Shown in pieces: positions 25,017 to 34,988 of a stretch of 64,000 nt of DNA (position 1 is the stretch's first letter; each line of letters starts with the position of its first letter). The DNA comes from Pseudomonas sp. ICMP22404 (GTDB lineage: Bacteria > Pseudomonadota > Gammaproteobacteria > Pseudomonadales > Pseudomonadaceae), in contig NZ_VCNG01000002.1 in NCBI RefSeq assembly GCF_006227205.1, positions 491,856 to 555,855 of the forward strand, in the 5' to 3' direction. Both the position numbers and the translations under genes were made by a program. The notes beneath the pieces were generated by a model. The model ran no database searches and was not told where the DNA came from. It worked only from the letters and a program-made list of their open reading frames with translations.

Positions 25017-25901
25017 TCAGATCTGCTCCAACAACCAGCCGCGAAACGCCCGCAAAGACGGCAGCATTTCGTTGCGCGGCGGGTAGGTGAGGTAGTAACT
25101 GCGCCGGCTGGCGAACGGCAGGTCGAGGCCGATCAGTTCGCCATTGGCCAGCTCGTCGGCCACCAGAATGCGGGGCACCAGGCCGATGCCGATATCCGCA
25201 CGCACCGCCTGGATCAAGTGCGAAGTGAGTTCGAAGCTAGGGCCCAGGCGCATCTTGGCATGGGGCAGGGTGTAGTGACTGAACCAGTCGCCCCAGACGT
25301 TGGGATTGTTCGCCACATTGAGCAGCATCTGTTCGCTGATCCGTTCCGGCGTCCACGTCTCATGGGCCTTGGCCGCTTGAGCCGAGATGATCACGATCAG
25401 TTCTTCGGCGTGCAGGCGATGGCTGATCAGGCCCGGCAGGTCGGCTGTGCCGACGACAATGGCGGCATCGATGCCGCTGGTGTCGAAGTCGATGGCGTCG
25501 ATCCGGGAGCTGATGTGCACCAGGATGCCGGGGTGGGTCTTGTAGAACTCGTGCAGGCGCGGCAGCAGCCACTTCGAACCGAAGGTCGGCAACGTCGCCA
25601 GGCGCAGGGTGCCACTGCCGGATTGATACGCCATGGCCTGCAGCGTCGCGCTGCGGATGCGTCCGAGCGCTTCGCTCATCTCCCGTTGGTAGAGGCGACC
25701 GACATCGGTCAGCCGGACCTGCCGGCCTTCGCGACGAAACAGCGTCAGCCCCAGTTGCTCTTCCAACGCCTGGACTTGTCGGCTGACGGCACTTTGCGTC
25801 AGTGAGAGTTCGACCGCGGCCCGGGTGTAGCTTTCATGCCGAGCGGCGGCTTCAAATGCCAGCAGCAGTGACATGGATGGCGTGAGGTGACGGTAATTCA
25901 T
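25017..25901 (-). CDS. LysR-family regulator (GcvA-like)
   Basis: A 294-residue regulator. The N-terminal winged helix (about 5-65: LLAFEAAARHESYTRAAVEL, LTQSAVSRQVQALEEQLG) is of the GcvA type and the C-terminal substrate-binding part (about 90-290) contains FGSKWLLPRLHEFYKTHP and ADIGIGLVPRIL. The ATG at 25901 is used; a TTG two codons earlier is unlikely. It is divergent from the YdiJ-type dehydrogenase gene with 144 bases between, and is its probable regulator, perhaps responding to a 2-hydroxyacid. Confidence 0.88.
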   Translation of the reverse strand: MNYRHLTPSMSLLLAFEAAARHESYTRAAVELSLTQSAVSRQVQALEEQLGLTLFRREGRQVRLTDVGRLYQREMSEALGRIRSATLQAMAYQSGSGTLRLATLPTFGSKWLLPRLHEFYKTHPGILVHISSRIDAIDFDTSGIDAAIVVGTADLPGLISHRLHAEELIVIISAQAAKAHETWTPERISEQMLLNVANNPNVWGDWFSHYTLPHAKMRLGPSFELTSHLIQAVRADIGIGLVPRILVADELANGELIGLDLPFASRRSYYLTYPPRNEMLPSLRAFRGWLLEQI

Positions 25902-26045
25902 TCGCAAAAGTCATCGATAGCGGCAGGATTATCTGGTTGTCTGCGCGGGGAACCTGAAGGAACATTGGCGCAGGTCGTTCCGAGCCTGACCTATTCATGC
26001 GCCGGCGACAAGTATTTACGTGATTAGCCCCCTAAGAGGCCGTTA

Positions 26046-29000
26046 ATGATTGCCCAACTGCCTGTGGTTGCCCCCGCGGCCCACTACCCGGAATTTATCG
26101 AGGCCCTGCGCGCCAGCGGTTTTCGTGGTCACCTGAGCGCTGACTACGGCACCCGAACCGTGTTGGCGACCGACAACTCGATTTACCAGCGCCTGCCGCA
26201 GGCAGCGGTCTTTCCCCGGGACGCCGAGGATGTCGCTCGCATCGCCACGCTGATGGCCGAACCACGGTTTCGCCAGATCAAGCTGACGCCACGGGGCGGG
26301 GGCACCGGGACCAACGGTCAATCGCTGACCGACGGCATCGTGGTCGATCTGTCGCGGCACATGAACGCCATCCTCGAAATCAACGTGGCCGAGCGTTGGG
26401 TCCGGGTGCAGGCCGGTGTGGTCAAGGACCAGCTCAATGCCGCGCTCAAGCTCCACGGGTTGTTCTTCGCGCCAGAGCTGTCGACCTCCAACCGCGCCAC
26501 CGTGGGCGGCATGATCAACACCGATGCCAGCGGCCAGGGCAGTTGCACCTACGGCAAGACCCGCGACCATGTGCTGGAGCTGCACAGCGTGCTGCTCGGC
26601 GGTGAGCACTTGCACACCCAGCCACTGTCCGACGCCGAGCTGGAAACAGCGTGCGCCGATACCGGCCGTATCGGCGAGGTATACCGCACCGCCCGGCAGA
26701 TCCAGGAAACCCAGGCCGGGCTGATCGAGTCGGTGTTCCCCAAGCTCAACCGTTGCCTGACCGGTTACGACCTGGCGCACCTGCGCGATGACCACGGTCG
26801 CTTCAACCTCAACAGCGTGCTGTGTGGCGCCGAGGGTTCGCTGGGGTTCGTGGTCGAGGCCAAGCTCAACGTGCTGCCGATTCCCAAGTATTCGGTGTTG
26901 GTGAACGTGCGCTATGGCAGCTTCATGGATGCCTTGCGCGATGCGAACGCATTGCTGGCCCATAAACCGCTGTCCATCGAAACGGTGGACTCCAGGGTGT
27001 TGATGCTGGCGATGAAAGACATCGTCTGGCACAGCGTCGCCGAGTATTTCCCGGCTGACGCCGAGCGCCCGACCCTGGGCATCAATCTGGTGGAGTTCAG
27101 CGGCGACGACGTTGCGCAAGTGAACGCCAATGTAGCGGCCTTCGTGGTGCATCTGCAGCGCGATACCACCATCGAGCGCCTGGGCCATACGCTGGCGGAA
27201 GGGGCCGAGGCGGTGAACCGCGTCTATGCCATGCGCAAGCGTTCGGTCGGGCTGTTGGGTAACGTCGAAGGCGAAGTCCGTCCCCAGCCATTCGTGGAAG
27301 ACACCGCGGTGCCACCGGAGCGGCTGGCCGACTACATCGCCGAGTTTCGCGCTCTGCTGGACGGCCACGGCTTGAGCTACGGCATGTTCGGTCATGTCGA
27401 CGCCGGTGTGTTGCACGTGCGTCCGGCACTGGACATGAAAGACCCGGCCCAGGCCGCGCTGGTCAAGCCGATTTCCGATGCCGTGGCCGAACTCACCCAG
27501 CGTTACGGCGGCTTGCTCTGGGGGGAACACGGCAAGGGTCTGCGTTCGGAGTACGTGCCGGCGTTCTTTGGCGATTTGTACCCGGCGCTGCAATCGCTCA
27601 AGGGCGCGTTCGACCCCTTCAACCAACTCAACCCCGGCAAGATCTGCACGCCGCCGGACGCCGCCGAAGGCCTGCTCAAGGTCAACGAGGTGACACTGCG
27701 CGGTGACCTGGATCGGCAGATCGACGAGCGTGTCTGGCAAAGTTACGGCACTGCCGTGCACTGCAACGGCAATGGCGCCTGTTACAACTTCGACCCCGAC
27801 GACGCCATGTGCCCGTCCTGGAAAGCCACCCGCGAACGCCAGCATTCCCCCAAGGGGCGGGCATCGCTGATGCGTGAATGGTTGCGTCTGCAGGGCGCGG
27901 CCAATGTCGATGTACTGGAAGCGGCGCAGGGCGGTGCGTCGTGGTTGAAGGCGTTGCCGGCGCGGCTGCGCAACAATCTGGCGCGCTCACGGGGCGAGGC
28001 GGATTTCTCCCACGAAGTCTATGACGCCATGGCCGGCTGCCTGGCCTGCAAATCCTGCGCTGGACAATGCCCGATCAAGGTCAACGTGCCGGAGTTCCGC
28101 TCGCGTTTCCTGCAGCTCTACCATGGCCGCTATCAACGGCCGCTGCGGGATTACCTGATCGGTTCGCTGGAATTCACCATTCCCTATATGGCTTACGCGC
28201 CGGGCCTCTACAACGCGGTGATGGGCTCGACATGGTTGAGCCGACTGTTGGCGAACCAGGTAGGCATGGTCGACAGCCCGCTGATCAGTCGCTACAACTT
28301 CCAGGCCACCTTGAGCCGCTGCAAGGTCGCGGTCGCCAGCGTACCGGCCCTGCGTGAGCTCACGCAGGCACAACGGGAGCGCAGTGTGGTACTGGTGCAG
28401 GACGCCTTCACCCGCTACTTCGAAACGCCGTTGCTGGCCTCTTTTATCGAACTGGCGCATCAGTTGGGCTACCGGGTCTTCCTGGCGCCGTACAGCGCCA
28501 ATGGCAAGCCATTGCATGTGCAGGGCTTCCTCGGTGCCTTCAACAAGGCGGCGATCCGCAATGCTACCCAGCTCCAGGCACTCGCCGACTGCTCGGTGCC
28601 CCTGGTGGGCCTGGATCCAGCCATGACTCTGGTCTACCGCCAGGAATATCAGAAAGTGCCAGGGCTCAAGGCTTGCCCGAAAGTCCTGTTGCCTCAGGAA
28701 TGGCTGATCGATGCGGTTCCGCAGCAGCCAACTCCTGTTGCCCGGACGTTCCGCCTGCTGGCGCACTGCACCGAAAAGACCAACGTGCCCGCCAGCACTT
28801 CCCAGTGGCAAACCGTGTTCGCCAAGTTGGGGCTCAAGCTGGCGATCGAGGCGACGGGCTGCTGCGGCATGTCCGGCACCTATGGCCATGAACTGCGCAA
28901 CCAGGACACCTCGCGAACCATTTTCGAACAGTCCTGGGCTGGCAAGCTGGACAAGGAAGGGGAGGCATTGGCGACGGGGTATTCGTGCCGCAGCCAGGTG

Positions 29001-29078
29001 AAACGGTTGGCGGACAAGCAACTGCGGCATCCGCTGGAGGTGGTGTTGGAGCAGGTGTTGGTTGGGCGGCGCGGTTAA
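26046..29078 (+). CDS. ydiJ: YdiJ-type FAD and Fe-S dehydrogenase (D-2-hydroxyacid, probably D-2-hydroxyglutarate)
   Basis: A 1010-residue fusion protein. Residues 1-540 are an FAD-binding PCMH/GlpD-like half (FTPRGGG-type stretch TPRGGGTGTNGQSLTDG, FAPELSTSNRATVGGMI, YGMFGHVDAGVLHVRPALDM, LLWGEHGKGLRSEY). About 570-590 is a Cys segment (CNGNGACYNFDPDDAMCPSW), about 664 the 4Fe-4S motif CLACKSCAGQCPIK, and about 938 a CCG motif (GCCGMSGTYGHE) in a heterodisulfide-reductase-like region. Length and motifs match E. coli YdiJ (about 1018). It would oxidise a D-2-hydroxyacid and pass electrons to the respiratory chain. Which acid is used cannot be read from sequence. Confidence 0.92.
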   Translation: MIAQLPVVAPAAHYPEFIEALRASGFRGHLSADYGTRTVLATDNSIYQRLPQAAVFPRDAEDVARIATLMAEPRFRQIKLTPRGGGTGTNGQSLTDGIVVDLSRHMNAILEINVAERWVRVQAGVVKDQLNAALKLHGLFFAPELSTSNRATVGGMINTDASGQGSCTYGKTRDHVLELHSVLLGGEHLHTQPLSDAELETACADTGRIGEVYRTARQIQETQAGLIESVFPKLNRCLTGYDLAHLRDDHGRFNLNSVLCGAEGSLGFVVEAKLNVLPIPKYSVLVNVRYGSFMDALRDANALLAHKPLSIETVDSRVLMLAMKDIVWHSVAEYFPADAERPTLGINLVEFSGDDVAQVNANVAAFVVHLQRDTTIERLGHTLAEGAEAVNRVYAMRKRSVGLLGNVEGEVRPQPFVEDTAVPPERLADYIAEFRALLDGHGLSYGMFGHVDAGVLHVRPALDMKDPAQAALVKPISDAVAELTQRYGGLLWGEHGKGLRSEYVPAFFGDLYPALQSLKGAFDPFNQLNPGKICTPPDAAEGLLKVNEVTLRGDLDRQIDERVWQSYGTAVHCNGNGACYNFDPDDAMCPSWKATRERQHSPKGRASLMREWLRLQGAANVDVLEAAQGGASWLKALPARLRNNLARSRGEADFSHEVYDAMAGCLACKSCAGQCPIKVNVPEFRSRFLQLYHGRYQRPLRDYLIGSLEFTIPYMAYAPGLYNAVMGSTWLSRLLANQVGMVDSPLISRYNFQATLSRCKVAVASVPALRELTQAQRERSVVLVQDAFTRYFETPLLASFIELAHQLGYRVFLAPYSANGKPLHVQGFLGAFNKAAIRNATQLQALADCSVPLVGLDPAMTLVYRQEYQKVPGLKACPKVLLPQEWLIDAVPQQPTPVARTFRLLAHCTEKTNVPASTSQWQTVFAKLGLKLAIEATGCCGMSGTYGHELRNQDTSRTIFEQSWAGKLDKEGEALATGYSCRSQVKRLADKQLRHPLEVVLEQVLVGRRG

Positions 29079-29170
29079 GGAACTGGAGGGCGATGGCTGA
29101 TGCCGGTCAACTGAGTCATGGTGTCATCCAGGTCCTGGCGCCTGGGTGACAATCGCTCTGACTCACCCAC

Positions 29171-29279
29171 CGCTATCTCGAGCAGGCTCGCTCCCACAGT
29201 TTTCCGAGTCGCCCAAAGAAATCACGTTCACCACAAATCCCTTGTGGGAGCGAGCCAGCTCGCGATAGCGGTGGCTCAG
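29171..29279. repeat. REP pair
   Basis: An inward REP (ATCTCGAGCAGGCTCGCTCC near 29174) and an outward REP (GTGGGAGCGAGCCAGCTCGC near 29245), slightly diverged from the standard. They separate the ydiJ and ridA gene ends, which converge here. Confidence 0.8.
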
Positions 29280-29285
29280 CTTGCC

Positions 29286-29636
29286 TCATCCTTTGGCAGC
29301 ACAAACTATCACTTCAACCCGCAACCCCGGATCAGCCAGTCTCGCTTCGCCGCAAGCGCGGGCCGGTGCGTGGCCTGCCGGGACCCAGGCATCCCATACC
29401 GCGTTCATCGCCGCAAAATCCGCCATGTCGGCGAGCCAGATGGTTGTTTGCAACAGTTGCTCCCTGGATGAACCGGCTTGTTCAAGCAAGGCATCCACCC
29501 GTGCCAACGCAGTGCGGGTCTGGTCGGCGACGCTGTGCTGTGGTTCGCCCACTTGTCCGGCCAGGTACACGGTATTGCCGTGGATAACAATCTGGCTCAT
29601 GCGAGCGTTTGTGTGTTTGCGCTCAAGGGTGTGCAT
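29286..29636 (-). CDS. RidA-family protein
   Basis: A 116-residue member of the YjgF/YER057c/UK114 (Rid) family. The segments [52 protein letters not shown] and the substrate-binding Arg in [19 protein letters not shown] are characteristic; the Arg residue suggests an active imine deaminase. Rid proteins hydrolyse reactive imines, just what the DadA-like oxidase encoded upstream would produce. The ATG at 29636 is used, not the TTG at 29639. The gap to the oxidase gene is 28 bases, so they are one transcript. Confidence 0.9.
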   Translation of the reverse strand: MHTLERKHTNARMSQIVIHGNTVYLAGQVGEPQHSVADQTRTALARVDALLEQAGSSREQLLQTTIWLADMADFAAMNAVWDAWVPAGHAPARACGEARLADPGLRVEVIVCAAKG

Positions 29637-29664
29637 CAAAGGCTCTCCTGTGGAAAGGCGTTGC

Positions 29665-30909
29665 TCAGAAGCGTTGCGCTGAAAAACTGTCCAGCCACCG
29701 TGGCGCCTTGCCGACGATGCAGTCGGCGACCAACTGGCCGGTGGCGCCGGCCAGGGTCAGGCCCAGGTGTTGATGACCGAAGGCGTAGATCATTCGTGGT
29801 TCGTTGGGCGAGGGGCCGATCACGGGCAAGGAGTCGGGCAGGGAGGGGCGCAACCCCAACCATCGACGTGCGACCGGTTGAGTGATGCCCATCACACGGC
29901 GCACGTGGCGTTCCAGATAATCAAAGCGCTGTGGATTGGCCGGGTCGTTGATCGAGCCGAGCTCCACCGTGCCCGCTACCCGCAATCGTCCGGCCATGGG
30001 CGTCATGTAGAAGGCGCTCTCGACCGGGCAGCACGGGCGATTGAGCAGGGTGTCCTGCAGATCGAATTCGATGTGATAGCCACGTTCGGTATCCAGTGGA
30101 ATATGATCCCCCACCTGTCGCGCCAGGAGCGCCGACCAGGCGCCGCCGCACAGTACGACCCGATCAGCATGGTAGATTCGCCCCTCTGCGCTCGACAGTT
30201 GCAGACCCTCGGTCCGACGCTGTATGCCTGTGATCATCGCCCGGTGCAGCGCTCCCTCGGCAACCAACGGCGCGACCAGCGCTTCGATGAAGGCTTGGGG
30301 ATCATCCATGTGGGATGACTCGGGAAACAGAATGCCGGCCACCGATTTTCCGGCGAGCGCAGGTTCCAGTCGTTCAACATCCGCCGGAGTTAGCACCTGC
30401 TGGGCGAGGCCGAGGGAGCGGCGCAACTCGATGGCAGCCTGCGCGCCGGCAAATCCCTGCTCGGTGCTGTAGGCATAGAGGCACCCGTTGTGATGCAAGT
30501 GCTGGTCGGCCTGGGGACAGTCCGCCAGCAGAGGGGCATAGCCGCTGTAGGTATGCTGGAGAATCGTGCTCAGGGCCAACGTGTTGGCCTCGCACCGCGA
30601 AGTACGACATTCATTGAGAAACCGCAGTAGCCACGGCATCAGCTGTGGCAGGCGTTTCCAGTTGATGACGAAGGGCGACTCCTTTGAAAACAACAGCGTC
30701 GGAATCGCCTTCAGCAGCGCCGGCTGGGCAATCGGCATGACGCCATAGGGCGCGAGTGTGCCAGCATTGCCGTAGGACGCCCCCGAGGCAACGGCCTCAC
30801 GCTCCAGCAACAGCACCTGATACCCCTGACGGCGCAGCCAGAGTGCCGTGGCAACTCCGACGACACCTGCGCCGATCACGGCGATTTCGCAATGAACGGG
30901 CTGTGTCAT
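29665..30909 (-). CDS. DadA-like FAD-dependent amino-acid oxidase/dehydrogenase
   Basis: A 414-residue flavoprotein of the D-amino-acid-dehydrogenase family. The FAD motif [19 protein letters not shown] is at 9-27, GASYGNAG follows near 44, and the C-terminal segment [19 protein letters not shown] closes the flavin site; [19 protein letters not shown] is typical of DadA and D-hydroxyproline dehydrogenases. It oxidises an amino or imino acid to the imine, consistent with the RidA partner downstream. It starts 4 bases after the MocR-type gene ends. The substrate is likely the amino acid imported by the divergent ABC system. Confidence 0.88.
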   Translation of the reverse strand: MTQPVHCEIAVIGAGVVGVATALWLRRQGYQVLLLEREAVASGASYGNAGTLAPYGVMPIAQPALLKAIPTLLFSKESPFVINWKRLPQLMPWLLRFLNECRTSRCEANTLALSTILQHTYSGYAPLLADCPQADQHLHHNGCLYAYSTEQGFAGAQAAIELRRSLGLAQQVLTPADVERLEPALAGKSVAGILFPESSHMDDPQAFIEALVAPLVAEGALHRAMITGIQRRTEGLQLSSAEGRIYHADRVVLCGGAWSALLARQVGDHIPLDTERGYHIEFDLQDTLLNRPCCPVESAFYMTPMAGRLRVAGTVELGSINDPANPQRFDYLERHVRRVMGITQPVARRWLGLRPSLPDSLPVIGPSPNEPRMIYAFGHQHLGLTLAGATGQLVADCIVGKAPRWLDSFSAQRF

Positions 30910-30913
30910 GGCC

Positions 30914-32332
30914 TCAGATCCGGTTGTGCATGTAGAGATGACCCTGGCGGGCCAACTGGCTGATGACGTTCAAGGCTTTGACCAGTTGCTCCCGGGATAG
31001 GGCTGCCGAGATGTTGATCCGCACCGCTTGTGGCGACAGTTCGGGGCGCAGGGTGAATGCGCCTCCGGCAAGCAACACGACGCCACGGTCGTGGCACAGT
31101 CGGGCGAAGCGTGAGCCGGTCCAGGGTTCCGGCAACACCAGCCAGGCGTGGGTCCCGGTGGCGCTGTGCTGGAATTCCAGACCTTCGAGGTGAGTGGCGA
31201 GCAGTGCCTGGCGCACGCGCAATTCTTCCCGTTGTTCGGCGACCAGTTGCTCGGCGTGACCGTCTTCGATCAGTCGGGTGGCGATCAGCGCGCTCAGCGG
31301 CGAAGTACTCCAACAATCGATGCGCTGCATGGCTGCGATGTCCTGCACCAGTGTGGGGGGGGCCATGACGAAGCCCATGCGCAACCCCGGTGCGATGCAT
31401 TTGGAGAGCGCGCAGATGTAGATCGTCCGTTCTGGCAGCAACGCGGCGAAAGGCGGCGGCGACTGATCCAACAGGGGGCGATAGACATCGTCTTCGATCA
31501 CCAGCAGGTTGGTTTCCCGAATCACGTGTGCCAACTCTTCGCGACGCTTGGCGTCAAGGGTGATGGCGGTCGGGTTCTGTATAGACGGTACCAGGAACAG
31601 CAGTCGCGGCTGATGTTCGGCGCAGGCCTGCCGCAAGGCTTCGGGGGACATGCCGCGGGCATCCGCGTCGACGCCCACCAGGATCAAACCCAGTGAACGG
31701 CACAAGGCGTTGATGCCCTGGTAGGTGACGCTGTCGGCCAGCACGACATCGCCGCTGCTGGTCAGGCTGCGCAACGTACTGGCGATGCCGTGCTGGGCGC
31801 CCTCGACAATCAGCATCTGCGAGGCCTGGGCCTGAACGCCGGTATGACACAACCACTGCGCGGCCGCTTCCCGGGCCCAGAGCGGGCCTTCGGACGGATG
31901 ATAGTCCTTCATGTCACCAAAGCGCGGATCAGTGGAAAGGCGCGGCAACAACTGCGCCAGCGCCCGATTGAAGCCGTCGGTGGCGGGGCGATTGACACTC
32001 AGGTCGACAGTGCTGGGGTCGTTGCTGGGTGCCGACTGGAATTGCGCCGCCGGATGTCGGGGTTGCGCGACTTGGGTACCGCGGCCGGGCCGACTTTCCA
32101 CCAGGCCTTTTTGTTGCAACACCGCCATGGCTTTGGTCACGGTGGTGATGTTCACGCTCAAGGCACTGGCGAACTCACGATGGGGTGGCAGGCGCTCACC
32201 TGGCTTGAGCCGGCCGTTACTGATCGCTTCGGCCAGGGAATCGGCCAATTGGGCGTAAAGGGTTTCTGCCTTGTCACGTTGCAAGGCCGCACTGGCCTTG
32301 AGCTCATCCAGCAGTTCTTCGAATTGATTCAT
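30914..32332 (-). CDS. MocR/PdxR-type regulator with aminotransferase domain
   Basis: A 472-residue protein with two domains. The GntR-type winged helix (about 15-85: LADSLAEAISNGRLKPGERLPPHREFA split across the helix and wing) is followed by a fold-type I aminotransferase domain (about 110-465). The expected PLP lysine is in the segment ALSKCIAPGLRMGF. MocR proteins use PLP and an amino acid to sense ligand and regulate the neighbouring gene set. It begins an operon with the oxidase and RidA genes, and is divergent from the ABC transporter genes, the probable target. Confidence 0.9.
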   Translation of the reverse strand: MNQFEELLDELKASAALQRDKAETLYAQLADSLAEAISNGRLKPGERLPPHREFASALSVNITTVTKAMAVLQQKGLVESRPGRGTQVAQPRHPAAQFQSAPSNDPSTVDLSVNRPATDGFNRALAQLLPRLSTDPRFGDMKDYHPSEGPLWAREAAAQWLCHTGVQAQASQMLIVEGAQHGIASTLRSLTSSGDVVLADSVTYQGINALCRSLGLILVGVDADARGMSPEALRQACAEHQPRLLFLVPSIQNPTAITLDAKRREELAHVIRETNLLVIEDDVYRPLLDQSPPPFAALLPERTIYICALSKCIAPGLRMGFVMAPPTLVQDIAAMQRIDCWSTSPLSALIATRLIEDGHAEQLVAEQREELRVRQALLATHLEGLEFQHSATGTHAWLVLPEPWTGSRFARLCHDRGVVLLAGGAFTLRPELSPQAVRINISAALSREQLVKALNVISQLARQGHLYMHNRI

Positions 32333-32378
32333 GGTGCTATATCCTGATTATCATGCTCTTTGCACGGCAATGAACGAA

Positions 32379-32405
32379 TTTGTATTGCTTTTTATCCGAT
32401 ACAAA
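32379..32405. promoter_or_regulatory. Inverted repeat in the MocR/ABC divergent region
   Basis: TTTGTAT (32379-32385) and ATACAAA (32399-32405) form a perfect 7-base inverted repeat with a 13-base spacer. A related half, GAATTGTATTG at 32442-32452, follows. The AT-rich block 32350-32480 lies between the MocR-type gene and the ABC operon and is the likely operator. Confidence 0.4.
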
Positions 32406-32544
32406 GGTCATTGACAAGCTTAAAAACCGTATTTAGTGTGTGAATTGTATTGTTTGTAATGCATGACAATTAATCCGGCCACGGACGGTGCTTGAGTTGT
32501 TTGGCTTGAATGGTCCAACACAATAATTTGCCAAGAGGTGATCC

Positions 32545-33510
32545 ATGTCCGACTTCAAATTCGACTCCCAGGGTATTTCCCGGCGCGGGCTGCTCAAGGC
32601 CACCGGCTATGGCTCACTGGCCGCACTGGTGGGTAGCGCAATGGGCCCGATGTCCTTTGCGTTCGCCGCCGGACAGCCGATCAAGACCGTGCGCCCCGGT
32701 TACCTGACGGCCGCGTGCCTAGGTGACATGCCACTGGGCGCACTGCGCGAAGGTACCCCCGTAGGCACCGATCTTGAGCTGCTGAAAATCATCGCTGATC
32801 GCCTCGAACTCAAGCTCGACGTGCTGACCATGGGCTTCCCGGCGGTGGTCGAAGCCGTAAGGTCGGGACGCGCCGACTGGTTCGGTGGCAACTTCGCCTG
32901 GAATCCGATGCGCTCGAAAATCCTGTTGCTGACCGACCCGGTTTTCTACACCGGTGCCTACGTGATCATGCGCGACAACGAACCCTATACCACCTCGATG
33001 AGTGTCAACGACGTGAAGGGCCGCACCATTGGTGCTATCACTGGCTATTTCACCATTCCGGACATGAAGAAGATCGAAGGGGTGAAGGAGGTCAAGCTCT
33101 ACGACAATACGGACTCCTGCCTGCGCGATGTACGCGCAGGACGCCTGGATTTCGCGGTGCTCGACGCGCCCACTATCGACTACATGATCCTCCAGGACCC
33201 GAGCCTCAAGCTCAAACAGATCCCCATGGCCTACGATGAAAAATTCCCCAGCCTGACCGCCAAGTTCGAAGCGATCTGGGGCGTTCATCCGCAGCACCAA
33301 GACTTGTTCGACGGCATCAACCAGGGGTTGCGCTGGTTGAAAGCGACCGATCAGATCAAACCGGTCCTTGCCAAGTACGGGATCAAGAATCCCGATTACC
33401 TGGCGCCGCCGGCCAAGGATCCGCGTATTGGCGTGGACCGGGACGAGAAGGGCAACCTGATTGGGCCTTTCGAGCACCCACCGCGGGATTTCAGTCAGGC
33501 GTTCGCCTGA
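32545..33510 (+). CDS. ABC transporter substrate-binding protein (polar amino acid type), Tat-exported
   Basis: A 321-residue periplasmic binding protein of the family 3 (SBP_bac_3) type. It begins with a twin-arginine signal (SRRGLLKA at 12-19, then a hydrophobic stretch ending FAFAAG at about residue 41). The body contains GTDLELLKIIADRL, MGFPAVVEAVRSGRADW, GAITGYFTIPDMKKI and LDFAVLDAPTIDYM, the usual ligand-lobe motifs. An AAGAGGTGATCC site precedes the ATG. It is the first gene of the ABC operon, with the ATPase 16 bases downstream. The oxidase and RidA genes nearby suggest an amino or imino acid ligand. Confidence 0.92.
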   Translation: MSDFKFDSQGISRRGLLKATGYGSLAALVGSAMGPMSFAFAAGQPIKTVRPGYLTAACLGDMPLGALREGTPVGTDLELLKIIADRLELKLDVLTMGFPAVVEAVRSGRADWFGGNFAWNPMRSKILLLTDPVFYTGAYVIMRDNEPYTTSMSVNDVKGRTIGAITGYFTIPDMKKIEGVKEVKLYDNTDSCLRDVRAGRLDFAVLDAPTIDYMILQDPSLKLKQIPMAYDEKFPSLTAKFEAIWGVHPQHQDLFDGINQGLRWLKATDQIKPVLAKYGIKNPDYLAPPAKDPRIGVDRDEKGNLIGPFEHPPRDFSQAFA

Positions 33511-33526
33511 ATCGAGGAGATGGCTT

Positions 33527-34303
33527 ATGGCTGATTCAACTCCACTGGTGCGGATCGAAGGGCTCCACAAGTCCTTCGGTACCCTGGACGTGCTCAAAGG
33601 CATCGACCTCAGCGTCCAGCAAGGCCAAAAGATCTCGCTCATCGGCCCCAGCGGGTCGGGCAAGACCACCTTGTTGCGCTGCGTCAACTACCTGGAAGAG
33701 CCGACTCGAGGCGACATCTACATTGATAACGAGCTGATCGGCCAGCGCCTGGCGGGTGACCGGAAAGTACCCATGAGCGATAAGGAGCTGGCGCGCATGC
33801 GTGCCGACATCGGTATGGTGTTCCAGCGTTTCAACCTGTTTCCGCACCTTTCCGTGCTGGAAAACATCATTCTTGGTCCGCTCAAGGTGCAACAGCGCAA
33901 CCGTGCCGAAGCGGTGCAGATGGCCGAGGAGTTACTGAACAAAGTGGGCATGTTCGCCAAGCGTGATGCGTTCCCGGAACAGCTCTCGGGCGGGCAGCAG
34001 CAACGCATTGCCATCGCCCGGGCGCTGGCGATGCGACCTAAGTTGATGCTGTTCGATGAGGCTACTTCGGCGTTGGACCCGGAACTGGTAGGCGAGGTGC
34101 TGAACGTCATGCGCAAGCTGGCGGAGGAGGGTATGACGATGATTATCGTGACTCACGAAATGAGCTTCGCCGAGAGCATCTCTGATCAGGTGATCTTCAT
34201 GGCCGATGGCAATATTGTCGAACAGGGTCCGCCCCGGCAGATTTTCCGCGAGAGCCAGGTCGAACGCACCCGCTCCTTCATCCGTGCCGTGCAGGAGCAT
34301 TGA
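33527..34303 (+). CDS. ABC transporter ATP-binding protein (polar amino acid type)
   Basis: A 258-residue ATPase of the GlnQ/HisP family. The Walker A motif GPSGSGKTT is at 40-48, the signature LSGGQQQR, Walker B LMLFDEATSALDPE, and the H-loop IIVTHEMSFA. I chose the ATG at 33527 with GAGGAG upstream; earlier in-frame codons lie within the preceding gene. It powers the transporter formed with the two permeases that follow. Confidence 0.94.
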   Translation: MADSTPLVRIEGLHKSFGTLDVLKGIDLSVQQGQKISLIGPSGSGKTTLLRCVNYLEEPTRGDIYIDNELIGQRLAGDRKVPMSDKELARMRADIGMVFQRFNLFPHLSVLENIILGPLKVQQRNRAEAVQMAEELLNKVGMFAKRDAFPEQLSGGQQQRIAIARALAMRPKLMLFDEATSALDPELVGEVLNVMRKLAEEGMTMIIVTHEMSFAESISDQVIFMADGNIVEQGPPRQIFRESQVERTRSFIRAVQEH

Positions 34304-34306
34304 TCG

Positions 34307-34987
34307 ATGTTCGATTCGACTGCACTGAGCAAAGCCATCGAGATGCTGCCGTACTTTTTGAATGTGCTGGGTATCGGGGCGCTGACCACGGTTGGCCTGA
34401 CGGCCGCGTCGTTTGTCGTGGCGGCCCTGTTGGGGTTCTGCCTGGCGTTGATGCGGCTTTCGCGCAGCCGCATCCTGAGCCTGATCGCCAGTGTGTACTT
34501 GGAGGTGTTTCGCAACATACCGATCCTGACCCAGCTGTTCATCCTGTACTTCGGACTGACCTACATCGGCATCACGTTGCCGGCAATCGGTGCGGCGATC
34601 ATCGGCTTTGGCCTCAATGGTGCAGCCATTCTGTCGGAAGTGTTCCGTTCGAGCATCCGTACCATCGACCGAGGCCAAAGCGAAGCGGCATTTTCCATTG
34701 GCATGACCCGTTCCCTGGCAATGCGCATCATTGTGTTGCCGCAGGCGTTCAAGGTCGCAATTCCCGGGATGGCCAACTTTGCCATCGGCCTGCTCAAGGA
34801 CACTTCGCTGGCATCGGCTGCCGCGGTGCCTGAACTGACCTTCAAGGCACGCATGCTGGTTAGCGAAACCTACCAGACCAACCTGATCTACTTCTTGCTG
34901 GCCGTCATCTACCTGGGCTTGAGCCTGGTGCTTTCACATTGGGCTGCTCGCACCGAGCGCCGTCTCAAAGTTGTCAAGGAGAATTGA
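34307..34987 (+). CDS. ABC transporter permease (HisM/GlnP type)
   Basis: A 226-residue inner-membrane protein of the HisMQ/ArtMQ type with about five membrane segments. The EAA-loop motif is visible as GQSEAAFSIGMTRSLAMRIIVLPQAFKVAIP. It starts 3 bases after the ATPase stop and abuts the second permease, so the two probably form a heterodimer. Confidence 0.92.
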   Translation: MFDSTALSKAIEMLPYFLNVLGIGALTTVGLTAASFVVAALLGFCLALMRLSRSRILSLIASVYLEVFRNIPILTQLFILYFGLTYIGITLPAIGAAIIGFGLNGAAILSEVFRSSIRTIDRGQSEAAFSIGMTRSLAMRIIVLPQAFKVAIPGMANFAIGLLKDTSLASAAAVPELTFKARMLVSETYQTNLIYFLLAVIYLGLSLVLSHWAARTERRLKVVKEN

Positions 34988-34988
34988 T

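Noticed and set aside
26043..27845. 600-codon minus-strand open frame opposite the ydiJ gene
   Set aside because: It is the antisense shadow of a well-matched YdiJ protein; its translation has no recognisable fold and is rich in His/Gln/Gly typical of reversed high-GC codons.
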